Assembly: GCF_027744825.2 (NCBI RefSeq)
Contig: NC_071336.1
Span: 17,206,501-17,270,500 of the forward strand
Reading direction: 5' to 3'
DNA: 64,000 bases
From: Synchiropus splendidus
Taxonomy: Eukaryota; Chordata; Actinopteri; Syngnathiformes; Callionymidae
The position numbers and the translations under genes were made by a program. Position 1 is the first letter of the stretch; every line of letters begins with the position of its first letter. Positions 25,295 through 37,944 of the stretch are shown here, in pieces. The notes below the pieces were generated by a model. It made no database searches. It saw only the letters and a list, made by a program, of their open reading frames with translations, and was not told the DNA's origin.

Positions 25295-28200
25295 ATGGGA
25301 GACAGCGATGATGAATTTGACAGGAGGAGGCGAGACAAGTTCAGAAGAGAGAGGAGTGACATGGAGCGGTCCAGAGAAAGAGAAGAGCGCAGACGTGATG
25401 ATTGGCCTGACAGGTACTAGAAAAAAACAACAGTGCACATGAGCATGGTTGTGTTTACTTTAGCTTTTTATTATCCATGTTCAGGGAGTGGGAAAGGGGC
25501 AGAGAGAGGAGGCGGGACTATGATCGTGGCCGCAGAGAGAGATTTTCTCCTCCAAGACACATGAGCCCTCAGCACAAACGCATGAGGCGGGACTGGTGGG
25601 TGCTTTTATTCCTTTCTCACACATCTTGCCCTCGTACTCGAGTTAATATCAGGCTTTTTCAGGGACGACCACCGAGGGGAGCCATATCGGTATGATTTGC
25701 CCTATGGTGGCGGTGGGGCTCCATTTCCAGGTGTTGGCCCCCAGGGATGGCATCCAGACCTCCCACATATGCACCCTCATCACGTTGGCCACCCCCTGCA
25801 GGGACGGTGAGTTATATGGGAAATATGAAATAATTAAACACTCCCTAAAAAGATTGTCACATTGTTTAACACCAGATGTATCCATTATCAAGGAAAACAC
25901 TGCATTTATGTCAGCCTGCTGCTCAATAGAGTTCATTGTAAAAGCCTATTTTACTCTTATGTTTTCTTGTTTTATGTTTATATTCCACTGGATTTTCCTT
26001 GAAACCCGTTTCATTTGACTTTAACACTCGCAGGTTAGGGATGGTGGATCCAGACCTCCCTCCCTCAGGTCCACCCACCATGAGGAGTTTCAAAGTAAGA
26101 TAATTTTTCATACTTTGAATAATGCCCCTATCAGTTTGGTTGGTGTCGTGTGAATGTTAACATTAATTTTGTTAAATTTGCAGGAGTTCCTATTAAGCAT
26201 GGAGGACAGTGTAGATGAGACAGAAGCAGTCAAGCGCTATAATCAGTATAAACTGGACTTTAGGCGCCAGCAGTTGCAGGACTTCTTCCTTCAACACAAA
26301 GAACAAGAGTGGTTCCGGTCAAAGTACCACCCTGATGACATCACTGCCAATAAGGAAAAGTCACTGGCTGCCCTCAAGACACGATTGAGCGTGTTCCTCT
26401 TTCTCCTGGATAACAACTGGCTGGATAATGTGTCACTGGACATGGATCACTCTCCTGCCATTATCAAACTGTTGGATGCAGGTATGGAGCGGGTGATGAT
26501 AGTCCAGCACAGCCGGTATTGTGAGTATCTGTCCTCACCGTCTCTTTTGTTTATTTAATTAGCTGTTATAAAGATGGAGGGAGGCACAGACTTGGATCTG
26601 CAGGTTTTGGAGGCTCGGCCTTCAGTCTCCGGAGAGGCAGGTGACAAAGCGGCCTCTGACAACAGTCAAGCAGATTCTGGTGAAGGAAACACAAGTGGTC
26701 AGACAAGTGCACAGAGTTCAGGGAGTCAAGCTGACCAGAATCCGAGTCGAGAAGAGCCAGTTCAGCCAGACCAAGACTCAAAGAAGGTTTGTGACCTGCG
26801 AGATATCCATCTTATTACACATGCGCCTTGAAACTTTCCATGTCAGTGCTATTGGCTGTTTTTTTGCTCTTTTTTTAAAACCTCAATTTCCATGTTCAGA
26901 CCTCTGACGAATCCAAGCAGAATGGCAAGAACAAAAAAGATGACGACGATGAAGATGACAACGATGAAGAGAAAAATGATGATGAAGAGGAAGAACGGGC
27001 TGAAAAAGTGAGCGTTTTGTTCTGAATCGAAGCTGCTCCGGTGGCTAACCCCATCTTCTTTCTCTTAGAGTCGGAAAAGGAAGCGCAGCCTTTCAGCTGA
27101 CAGTGGCGAGGGTAGCGCCTCGGATTCAGACTCCTCCCGTTCTGAAGGTGACAAGGATGACGATGAAGAGAAGGAGGAAGAGGAGGAGGACAGGGATAAT
27201 GGTAATGCTTTTCTAATCGAAGCATTCCAGAATTAGCTAACATTGTATTAATGATCACATTCTGCGGTTATGTGCATAAAGGAAAACGTATAAATCAGTT
27301 TTTAATTTTTTGCACTAGAACGTCGCAAAGACAGAGGGAAGAAACGAGAGAAGCAGCAGCCTGCAAAGCCTCGGCCCCTTCACCTCACCACTTCTCTGTT
27401 CATCAGGAGCATCCCACCAGAGGTGTCCAAGGATGAAATCACCGCAGTAAGATCTGCACACATACTCATATACTCCTCGTGCTGACACTAACACCAGTGC
27501 TTTGCAGTTGTGTCGCAGGTACCCTGGATTCCTGCGGGTGGCGCTGTCTGACCCTCAGCCAGAGAGAAGGTGAGCGCCATCAGCTAGCAATGATAGTCTG
27601 ATGATAAATCCTCCTGGCTCAAGAAAGTGTTCGCTCAGATTTTTCAGAAGATGCTGGGTAACGTTTGACCGCAGTGTGAACATCAAGGAGACTTGCTGGA
27701 ACCTGCAAAACATCCGGGTAAATATACAGCTTCTCACAGTCGTTTTGTAGGTGCTAAACCTTTATATTTTGCACTAACATGGATATCGACCAATTCCCCC
27801 CTATGTGCAGCTTAGAGACTGTGAACTGGCTCCAGTGGTCAACAGAGATTTGTGTCGACGCGTTCGCAGTGTCAACGGACTGACTCATCACAAACCCGTC
27901 GTGCGGAATGACATCCGGCTGTCTGCCCGCCTCGTTCACAGTCTGGACCAGAAGGGAGAACTGTGGCTTGGCCAGGTAAGATGCATTAATGAGCCAGTGT
28001 GCTGGTTCATGGTTTTCAATGGTTTTCAACTGGACAGTTTGGTATGGAAAAATTCAAAGTTCTTGAATTTTGAAAGGTCAACTGTGTTCCAGATGGACAC
28101 CAACCCTGTCCTGAAGAACATCACAGATTACCTGATTGAAGAAGTAAGCGCTGAGGAGGAGGAGCTAATGGGGGCATCTGGAGGCAACGCTGTGGACATA

Positions 28201-29860
28201 GGGGATGCTAAAGACTCCGCCTCCTCAGAGGTTACAGTGGAAACGGATGAGAACCTCCTGAAGGTAAGAAGCACTTCCTAGGTGTTTAAATGAATCGTTG
28301 ACTTTAGTGGTGTGTGTGTGTGTGTAGGTCCTGGATAGACTCTTGCTCTACCTGCGTCTGGTGCACTCCGTTGACTATTATAATTTTTGTGAGTATCCTG
28401 CTGAGGATGAGATGCCTCATCGCTGTGGCTTGCTTCATGTACGAGGGCCTCTGCCTGTGGGAAAGATCACTGCCACTGAAGGTATAAAGATGCAGGATCA
28501 ATCATGCCTTCCATTACTGTTGGTTATTTGTGAAACGATTGTTATCTGAACTCTTAAATGATTGTTGTGCAGTGAGCGAACACCAGAGGATGTGTGAGGA
28601 ACGCTTGGCACCGCTGATGTGTCCTGCAGAAACGCTGAATGAGGAAGAAGCCAGCAGACTTGGCAAGAAAGAGCCGGACCAAGAAGTGAGACCCCAACTC
28701 CATCTGTTGATAAATACCATGACTCTTTTAACTGTCCGTCAGTTAAACGTCTGTGCACCTCTGCGCCTTTTCACTGGTCCAGGTGGAGAAGTTTCTGGCA
28801 GCCAACACTCAGGAGCTCAGCAAAGACAAGTGGCTGTGCCCCTTAAGTGGGAAGAAATTCAAGGTGAGTTTGGTTTTTATGGTGTGCGCATGCGGCTGGA
28901 GTTAACATGCAACGCCTATTGTCTCTCATGCAGGCACCAGAATTTGTACGCAAACACATTCTGAACAAACATGGCGAGAAGGTGTCTGCTGTCAAACAGG
29001 AAGTGGAGTTCTTTAATAATTTCTTACTGGATGCCAAGAGACCCTCCCTGCCCGAGAACAAGCCCCCACCCCCACCTGCACCAGGTTAGAAGTTTTTTTT
29101 TTGTTGTCAACCTGGTTGTTGTTTCTAATCTTTGAATGAGAGTCCAACTTGGTCTGCTTCACTGAACCCTACACAAAGTATTGTATTAAGATGGGCTGTG
29201 CCGTGGCTAATGGTGCCTATTTTGTAGCTCCCCCGGCGTCCTCTGCTGTTCCAGGATTTCCTGGTCAATCTCCACAACAGCAAAGCCTTCTGGGATATCC
29301 ACCTGGCGTCAGGCCACCCATGCCTGGCTATCCTGGTGCGGCATTAGCTCAAGCCCACTCACATTAATGGGTCAACACATTTTGTTAAACTTACCCCAAA
29401 TCATATTTATCCTCAGGCGGTGGACCACACTTCCCTCCCAACCAGTTTGGTGCTGGTCGGGGAAACTACGACAATTTCAGGGGTCCTCATGAAGGAGGTT
29501 TTCACGGGAAGCAGCGCAACAGCAGGTACAAATGTCAGACCGTGGGCTGTGTACCATGAGTAATGTCCTGTTGGTACGGGATCACTGTTGTACAGGTCAC
29601 ATGGCCTGATCTGTCCCAACAGAAAGCCATTAATAAAAATTAAACTACTACATGACGTAGGAACATGTTTTCCCGAAGCTCTGATGCTGGCTCTTTGTGT
29701 CAGCCTGCTTTTGAGAAGATCCTTTTTTGTGACTATGTCACAGGTCTAAAAGTTTGTGGTGTTCATGTGTGTGTTCTCCTCCAGGGGCATGAGAGGCGAC
29801 CCTCGCTCCATCATCGAGTACAGAGACCTGGACGCACCGGACGACCTTGACTTCTTTTAA
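25295..29860 (+). CDS. srrt: Serrate RNA effector molecule (ARS2)
   Basis: Twenty coding exons: 25295-25413, 25485-25595, 25663-25806, 26034-26094, 26184-26481, 26563-26786, 26900-27007, 27069-27201, 27319-27446, 27508-27569, 27648-27717, 27811-27975, 28093-28263, 28328-28481, 28573-28685, 28783-28863, 28934-29084, 29228-29335, 29417-29525 and 29785-29860. They join to 861 residues; human SRRT has about 876. Order: Arg/Ser/Asp-rich start ([15 protein letters not shown]), a helical DUF3546-type region ([20 protein letters not shown]), an acidic Lys/Asp/Glu linker, an RRM-like part ([30 protein letters not shown]), [18 protein letters not shown], a zinc-finger region ([22 protein letters not shown]), and a Gly/Pro tail ending [14 protein letters not shown]. 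It bridges the nuclear cap-binding complex to microRNA, snRNA and histone mRNA processing. Confidence 0.97.
28309..28325 (+). repeat. (GT)n that forms the 3' splice-site tract of srrt exon 14
   Basis: A TG run replaces the usual pyrimidine tract directly before the acceptor (tgtgtag|GTCCTGG). Confidence 0.9.
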
Positions 29861-29864
29861 ACTT

Positions 29865-31170
29865 AGTAAAAAAAAAACACATTTTAAAAACCTATTTTAA
29901 CTCCTCTGCTGTCATGATGTGTTTCATCTCTCTGTGATTAGTTTCTACTTTTTGACAGGAAAGAACACCCTTGTCTGCTTGTGTGCGAGCGTGTGCAGGT
30001 ATCTGTGTGTTTGTGTCTCAGCAGGAAGGACCAATGTATCAGTTATTAGCAAGAATCTGATTTTTCACTTTCCAATAAAGACCAAGAACAGGAAAACTGT
30101 TGACTTGTTATTGTGTCATCAAACAATGCCCCCAACTCTTGTTTTATGTGCCAGGGTGATAATAGTTTTGGATTGTTTTGAGTTGTCTTTCACATTCTAT
30201 TAGTTTTAATTAAAGTTTATAGCGTGGGTTTGTTAGTTTTAGTTTCACTTTTTGAAAAGTGCTTAGTTTCAGTTTAGTAATTTTTTTTCCATTCAATATG
30301 GGGCATTGAAACCAGAATAAAGATTGAAATAGGTCACAAAAATTGTAATAAAACCCAACAAAGGAAATGCATCATTGTAGATGACACTTTTGCTCATGTA
30401 CCACCAACGCGCTTAGTCAGTAGGGATGGGACTTGATAAGATTCCAATGATTCAGATTCCGTTATTGATGATGCTTAATAATGCGGTTCCTTTCCGATTC
30501 TGTTATCTATTATCAATGGAGAAAAAAGGAAGAGAAACTGGTCAATTAGTACCAATAGATTTGGGTATCATTTTAAATTAGAGCAATTTCATTTATGTAA
30601 CTACACACTGAAACTGTTGCCAGTTTTTTTAAGGGTCAAATCAGGATTAAATAAAAGGTATGTTTGATCGGTTTACTGTGGAACACAAATGGTATGGAAA
30701 CTTGAGTAACTGTCATTTACAGTTAAAAAACAAAAACGTATATTTCTTCGATGACTTTTCACATGCCAACAAAAAAGGGCAACATAAGGCATCAGAACTC
30801 GGCTGTGGTTAAAGTAACTAAAATACACATTGAAAACAAATACACTGAAACATAACCACACTGAAAGTATGTTTCAAAATAAACTTTTCAGATCAGCATC
30901 AAAACCCAGGTCATATATCTTAAAACATATAAAAATGTGTTAACAAACATGTCATTTGCATTCTTTGTATATGTTTTATTTACACCACCATGCTAGCAGT
31001 ATATTTCTCTTTTATATCAAAATAGTACACATACCCTCAATCTGTACTACCGGAAAAATACATATTACCACCTTTTTCGGAAACGAAAATTAATTCATGA
31101 GAGCGGAACTTCCGCCCAACAGGAAGCGTAAGTGTGATGTTCACACAGTCAACAGCTTGAGCTCCACCAA
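29865..31170. other. srrt 3' UTR and AT-rich spacer
   Basis: The srrt poly(A) signal AATAAA is at 30074-30079. The remainder is AT-rich with no supported exon until the Fc-receptor-like gene. Confidence 0.6.
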
Positions 31171-31176
31171 ACAAGG

Positions 31177-33464
31177 ATGGAGGTTCATTCTCAGTTGCTT
31201 CTGTGTAAGTCCACTCTGTTGGAGCTACTCACTCTTGAGACTTATGTGATTTTGTTGTTGTCAGTCAGGTGTAATGGGACTAGTTTTCACACAGATTAGG
31301 GAGCTGTGTGAGAAGGGCAGTAGAAGTGGGTGACAGAAAATAGTTTAAACGTAACAGGAGGTGGAAAAAAGAGGCAATACAGGAGATGTTCACTGGAACT
31401 AGACCCAATCTAGAGGCACTTTTTTGAATATGTGAATTGAGTGAATGAGTGTGAATTTTCTGACTAACCTCAGTGTCATCTTTGTTCAGTGCTTTCATCC
31501 CTGTTGTGCCTCTCTGCTGTTCAAGGTGAGTCGCAAAACCGATGCTGATCGGGTCTTCATCATGAATATGGACACAGAGTCAGTCTTCTGTCAACTTTTT
31601 TCAGCATTATTTCCAGTTGTTCATCCTGACAGCTCCCATATGCTGATAGAAGACTTCTTCACGGTGACGTGTGGTGAGAACGGAAGTCTCTTGTCACCCA
31701 CCAGGTGCAGTATTCACTTCTCCCTAACCTCAGCTCAACAGTTGCCCCAGCTTGGTGTTTCGGTTGGCGCAGCGATATTATGTTATTTCTGCACATTTGA
31801 TAAAAGCCAGTCTTAAAAACTCCTCAGTCTGTTACACAACTCTTCTTGTCACGCAAAATAGCTACAATAAATACTGGAAAGGCCAGTGATGCTGATTGAC
31901 TAACTGGATGACGAGGGGACTACACTGGGAAAGAAAGTCCCACCTTTGAACCTAACATGACAAAAAAATCCTTCAAAAAACTGTCAGATAACTTTGTAAT
32001 TACAAATGTATGAACAATTTTAAGTGATTAGATTTATAATAGTCTTAAATGTGTTTGTTTTATTGTGTACTCTGGGTGTATAGCCACGGTTCGGCACTAG
32101 ATGGATGGAAGGTCATGAGAAACACGACCGGTGGAATCCAAAGTACCTGCGGAGTGGAGTGGGGCAGGATAAGTGGCTCCTCATGTTTGGTCAGTCTTGC
32201 GCTGCCCTCTGACAGCGGCGTTTACTGGTGCGAGTCCAGTGATGGGGCCACCAGCGAAACCGTCAGCATCACCGTCTCCAGTAAGAAAGATCACACTTGC
32301 AATGAGATTCCTGTGGTTTTATTACGCATGAAAAATGTCAAACTGGTTGAACTCATAGCCGTTGTCAGTTAAGCCCTATATTTTGTGTTTGATTCTTTCA
32401 GGGTTTGTGGTTCTGCAGAGTCCAATTCATCCAGTGATGGAGGGAGACACGGCTACTCTGCGCTGTCGAGCTGCTTTGAATGGCTTAATGGTTCCAATGA
32501 GCTTCTTTAAAAACGGTAGCTGCATTGGGACAGAGGAGGATGGTGAGTTTCAGATCTATAACGTATCCAAGTCTGATGAAGGCATGTACTGGTGCAGCGT
32601 TCAAGAACGGGAGTCTGCTCCCAGATGGCTGACTGTCGAAGGTATTCTGCTCTTGTTATTGTCAATATCAACGGCGCCGTGGTCCTGATCAGGTTCTGTT
32701 TCTAGGTAAAGTCGCACCCCCAACCCCGACGCCGACCCCTCCTTCCTCTCCTGTACCATCCTCGACCCCCTCCACTCCACAGCCAACAGTGTTAAGGTTA
32801 TTGTGCCACCTGGTGGTGATCTGCCCCTTCATCTTATCGACTGTCCTCATGGGGATGTTATGTCAAAAAAGTCTTAAAGGTAAGTTTGATCAATACGCCA
32901 GCCTCCCTGATAAGCTGCATGTTCTGCCAAATTGAGCTGAAGTGCTGATGTACAGTTCAACACACTGCCGATATATACTTTAACATACTGAACCTGGGCA
33001 TGGCTGTTTGGACACATTTAAGATTTGGACATCAGACAGTCAACATATGTACTCTGGCCTGGGAGCATCTTGCAGTTCCCTCAGCTGGTCTGGGAAAAGA
33101 ATTGTACCCACAGTAACTGAGCTTCACTTTTGACAGTCTGGACAATAGTTGTCAAGAATGAGATGTAAACATGGACTGTGAAAATGAATGTAAAATTACC
33201 TGGGAATAAAGTAAAATTGAATTGCACAATACAGAATAAACCGAAACTGCCTTTTTTGGCCCTGTGGTTTTTGGCCCCTGAAACACTTTTTGTTTTGCAG
33301 TTTAACAGGAAACCAAAATGGTTGACATGCCAACCATTGATACTTGATAAAAACTTTGATAATTGTAATTTTACCCTCCAGATGCTGCAGGTGAAATGAC
33401 CAAAGTGGCTGAAAGTCCTGGACTGGAAGAAGACCGTCAGGTTACCACAGAGCACCGTTTCTAA
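31177..33464 (+). CDS. Fc receptor-like membrane protein with two Ig domains
   Basis: Exons are 31177-31204, 31490-31525, 31605-31704, 32084-32280, 32402-32641, 32706-32879 and 33382-33464, giving 285 residues. The signal peptide is split over exon 1 and a 36-nt mini-exon (MEVHSQLLLLLSSLLCLSAV), the hallmark arrangement of Fc receptor genes. Ig domain 1 is spread over two exons (FTVTCGENG; GWKVMRNTTGG; LPSDSGVYWCESS). Domain 2 is one 240-nt exon (GDTATLRCRA; YNVSKSDEGMYWCSVQ). Then come a Pro/Thr stalk, a transmembrane segment (LLCHLVVICPFILSTVLMGM) and a tail of about 30 residues with no tyrosine, so no ITIM or ITAM. The likely role is immunoglobulin or ligand binding on leukocytes. The fish low-affinity Fc-gamma-receptor-like family fits best; exact orthology is unclear. 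AATAAA is at 33761-33766. Confidence 0.85.
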
Positions 33465-33469
33465 CTCAT

Positions 33470-36400
33470 TCTTCCTTGAAACCACAGAAAGAGCTTCTCC
33501 TGTTTGTCAATTCTGATGTCTCTGCCTCTACGCGTGGCTTTTATATGTGTTTTATGATTTCTGATTCGAATTGAGTTTTTGCAGCCATATATAGCTCTGC
33601 TCTGCTGCGACATGCAGCATGAGCGACCACACGATGTATGTGGCCACAGTGTCTCTTGCATCCTGTTCTCTAGAACAAGGGTTCTTAACTTTTTCAATTA
33701 AGGAAAAATACACTTGATGCAAACTGTTGAGAAAATTGTCATAAAAAAAAATCTGTATAAAATAAATGTAATATAACTATGTCTAAATATCATCAGATAA
33801 TTTTCAAAATAAACTTTGAAGAAAACAAGTGTCAATTGTTACTGCTGGGGGTGGCGGCATTACTTTCTTCATCATTTTCCATTTTCAAGAACTTCCCCAT
33901 AGTTGGTAACCATCACAAATTTGCTGTCAATTCAATGACACTACGGCCACTGTAGGTGTCAAATGTATTAAAACTGAGCGTCACTCGGCCCTCAGGCCCA
34001 GAGGTGTGAAACAAGAAACTTTTTGCAGCCCTTTCGGAGGTGCTCACAGAATCAGTGCCCTAGAAGATACTGAGAGAATAGTTTGGTGTCTGGATTCTTG
34101 TTTAATAAATATGTGAGAAACTCATCGGTAGAGTCTCATCATCGAGTCAATATTCTCTTCTGAGTGAATGACTCGACTGAATGAAACAAAAAAGTGAATC
34201 TGTGTCTCTGACTCCTAATATTGTGGTGTTTTCTGTTATGAAAATATTTTAAAGTTAGAAAATTGAATTGAAATTGAATCTGTGTGTTTTGTCACAACTC
34301 CGGATGGAGCAGAGGCAGAATTAACTCCTGGACTACTGGTTATTGTCAAGAAGGTGGGCTTCCACTGGCAGGAGTTATTTCAGAAATGTAATCCTCCTCA
34401 AACATGGAAGCCCATTCCAGGAGTGGTGCCTTGAGTGGAAATCGATTGATCGACTTTGATTGATTCTAAATAAAGAAAAGAATGTGCAGCTGCCATTTTT
34501 AGTGGCAAGAGAGAATCAAACTGGAACCCCTGGCGAATCCAAGGGTTAGGGTATATATACAGCTTCCACTCACTGAGCTGGGGCCTCTCTGGGTCTGAGC
34601 ACGGCTTTGGGCTTCGAAGCAAAACACTGACTATTGGGTTGGGATCTTAAACATGCAGTCAAATGCCTTCTGCTGGTGAGCAAAAATCAGGTTCTGTTTG
34701 TGAAAAAAAGACATTGTGAGAATCTCCCACTATTGAAGCAAATGTGATCTCATGTTTTAGGTCATAAAACATCAACACAAAATCCTGTTTTACTTGTTTC
34801 AACAGAAGTCAGTCAAGGTGTGCTCATCTTATCGGGATGAGCTGCACTTCCTCACTGTAATAAAATGTCAATTCACTAGTTCTGTCACGAACTCCCTCCG
34901 TCTGGTAATATTTGGTTTGGGCTGCTTCCTGCTCCCGCCATTCTCTCCGCCTTTCTTCCAGGATTGGGGTTCTTTTTCTCGCCACAGACACACACACCTT
35001 AATCCGCTCCCTCAATCATCCCGCTCGCTGCTGGAAAGCCGGCCAGATGACAACCGGTGTCAGTTCGTCACTTGTGTTCTCCCTGGTATGAACACGTGTT
35101 CGTCGTGATAACGTGGATGATTCTTCTCCTGACCATGGACATTTTGCCATGCGCTTTCCGTTCGTGAGTTTTTGCTGAATGACCTCTTTTGTTTTCCAGT
35201 GTGTCTGTGCCTGTTAACCTGGTTCCTCTTCCCCCCGATCCTGTGGACTTGCTTCGCTTTCCTGGACTTGCTACGCGCTCAAGGACGCTTGTTCGACTCG
35301 TTCGACTGTTGCTTTGTTTTTTTTTTTTTTTTTTTTTTTTTTTACTCTGTCGCCACCTTGTGTTGAAGTTTTGAATTGCCTTTGTTTTTTCCTTCTCCTA
35401 GTATAGAAGTAGTTATTCTGTTCCTGTATTGTATTTTTAGTTTGACTCCTTCTGGCGTTGAAGTTGAGTGTATTCAGTTAGTTTTTTCATTGAATTCCCC
35501 CACAAGGTTCAAATGTTATCCGCTGCATGAGTGAGTAGAAAACCGTTTTCAGCAAATGGTTTATTGAAATATAACTGCTGATGTCACAATAACTCCGGAT
35601 CAGATTAGTTCTGCTTCACCAGAATATTATCCATTTTACAGTCTAGTCAGCTCTTATCAGTGGACCGCTTTTGTTTGACTTCACCTTCTGCTGGACAGTA
35701 GATAACACAAGGAAATTATTATTTAAAAGCAATTGAACGTTTCCGCTCTTTAATACCAGGAATGACTGACAACTCAGCAAAACACAAAAATGACTGACAG
35801 TAACACACACTACAATGAAAAGGACACAGACACAAGTTTATGCACAGCTACACACAAACACTTTTCCAAAAAATAGGGAAAATGACAATTAGGGACAGAA
35901 AAGAACTGGTGAACACTCTACTCCTTTTCAATCTTTGTATAATGTGAGAAGAATTATGAACTGAATTGTATGCCATGTAACACTTAAGAAGCCTTCCGAT
36001 ATAATAATTATACAGAGGTCATATAACGTGCCATGTAACATAATGTGTGTATCACATTTCTAGTCCAGTTGATGCTGTGTACGACTTATGAACTGTCATT
36101 TTAATTACCGGTAGTCACCCTGAAGGGAGTCACGTGCAAATGCATATGTTTAACTCCTGGGGATGAGGAGTCCAGACCAAACCATGAAAAGAATGGTTGC
36201 TTCATATAAAACTTTCATGAAGTGTTTGACAATAAATCAAGGGTGAGGAAACTGAAATCGTCCAAAAATACTTGGTCCATTTCTACAGAAGGCAGTGGAT
36301 GAACATATACATAGGAACCAAGCTGCGCAAAACAAAAAAATCAAACCAAAGTTTGGCCAATTTGGACTTGTAGATTCTGGCTGCCTTCCAAGATCTGAGT

Positions 36401-37185
36401 GGGAGAGACAGATGTCAGGACATGTACCATGAATTTTATTTACATATCTATCTATTATATATACATATCTTTCTATCTAATTATCTATATATATGTATAT
36501 GTGGGCATCTTTTGGAGTGGTGGCTAAAAGCGCATGCAATGGTGTGACAAGTTTTCATAGAGCAAGAACAAAAATGCCATTGCAACCGTGTCTTCGCAAG
36601 TCAGGCGCTATGACTGCGTTCAATGTAATGATGTAAGCAATGTGATGATGGAGACACATGTGCCAGTCCAGAATAGTGTGACCACAGGCTGGAGGAACTA
36701 CAGAGGGTAGTTCATACTTCTGACAGTAGCACAGCAGGGAAGAAATGGCCCCAGTGTGATCACGGCGATTTGCCCACATGAGGCTAGCTTTTCTTATTCA
36801 TTGTGTGTGCTGATGGAGCAAATCGTCCAATTGTGCACATAGCATGTAGAATATATTTAACACAATATATTGGTAAAATAAATGTAGAGCAATGATATGA
36901 AAATCACAGCGTGCGACATCATGAATACCCATTTCATTCCTCCAGTTTATCTCACTGCCTCTGGCTTAACAATTTGATAGATATTTCGCTGGTTGAACTT
37001 TTCTTGAAGGGATATAATTTGGCCTTTTGTTCCATTTTATACTTCTCCTGTCCTGCTTTGCCTTACAATAGCTTCCATTTTAACTTGTCTATTATATTGA
37101 GTTTACCTGATCTATCTACTGTACTGTACCGTCTTTTTTAAATTGTTTTAGTCATTTTTTTAATCACCTTTAAATGACATTTAAA
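33470..37185. other. Long gene-poor spacer
   Basis: It holds the Fc-receptor-like 3' UTR, an unassigned relatively GC-rich stretch at about 34890-35310 (possibly part of a repeat), a T run at 35318-35343, and a mixed TATC/TATA tract at about 36440-36500. The missing 3' exons of the minus-strand V-domain gene (37191-37938) might lie between 36200 and 37190. One splice-compatible candidate near 36330 did not look like a membrane segment. Confidence 0.45.
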
Positions 37186-37190
37186 CTCAC

Positions 37191-37938
37191 CGTGTAATAG
37201 AACTGATAGGTCAACCTTGTAGTTTTCGTTTAGCTGACTGTGGTGGAGTGTACAAATGTAGGTTCCTCTGTCATCCCATGTGACTCTCCTCAACAATAAA
37301 GATGCATCGCCGTCCTCCACATTGCTGCTCACCAAGCTCACTCTGCCCTTGTAGGATGGATTTTGGAGTTCAGCTGTCGTCCTTCCATCAATATATGTAA
37401 TTACATATTCTGGATCCAGATCAAGCCGTTTCCATGTTACTGCCCCAAGATTCCTCATATTTGATCCCCTACATGGTAGAACAATGTCCTCTCCATGCTG
37501 GACTGTAACAGCTTATTTTGGTCGAGCGGGGAAGCAGGGGTAAAGGAAGAAAATTAAAATGAATAACATCATACGATAAAAACATCTTCAAAGTCAACTT
37601 GGTGGATGGTTGCATGGAAGGTCATCCACACACTTCTGGCTTGCAAGCTATTTTTTAACCATGAATTCTACCAACATAAAATGATAATAAATAATAACAA
37701 AAAATATGTGAGCGCAAAAACATTTGTATTTTTCTTGGGCTCATGGTTTGCTTGATTGACCTTCACAGCTCCATGGAGGTGTGAAAATCAATGTATAAAT
37801 ACAATATATATAATATACAATAAAATAAAGATTACATGGCATACCTGCACTCTGTTGAAGCGTTAAGTCCTGAATTAACTGTCCAGAGGTGTGGAACAGA
37901 TGCGAGGCCAGAATGAAAATCTTAACTGTCACCTCCAT
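37191..37938 (-). CDS. V-set Ig-domain protein, incomplete model
   Basis: Exon 1 (37845-37938) encodes a signal peptide (MEVTVKIFILASHLFHTSG), ends in phase 1, and joins a 321-nt exon (37191-37511) coding one V-type Ig domain: GEDIVLPCRGS, AVTWKRLD, YKGRVSLVSS, ASLLLRRV and DDRGTYICTLHH. Both disulfide cysteines and the core Trp are present. This exon has exactly the length and phase of the V exon of the gene at 39192-39996, so the two are duplicates. A good donor (CACG|GTGAGT) ends it, but I could not find the membrane or tail exon. Without splicing the frame runs only 17 more codons to a stop. It may be secreted, alternatively spliced or a decaying copy. Confidence 0.6.
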
Positions 37939-37944
37939 TTGGTC

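Noticed and set aside
36290..36345. Candidate membrane exon for the V-set gene at 37.2-37.9 kb
   Set aside because: The acceptor is acceptable and the phase fits, but the residues (AWFLCICSSTAF, then charged) do not form a convincing membrane segment.
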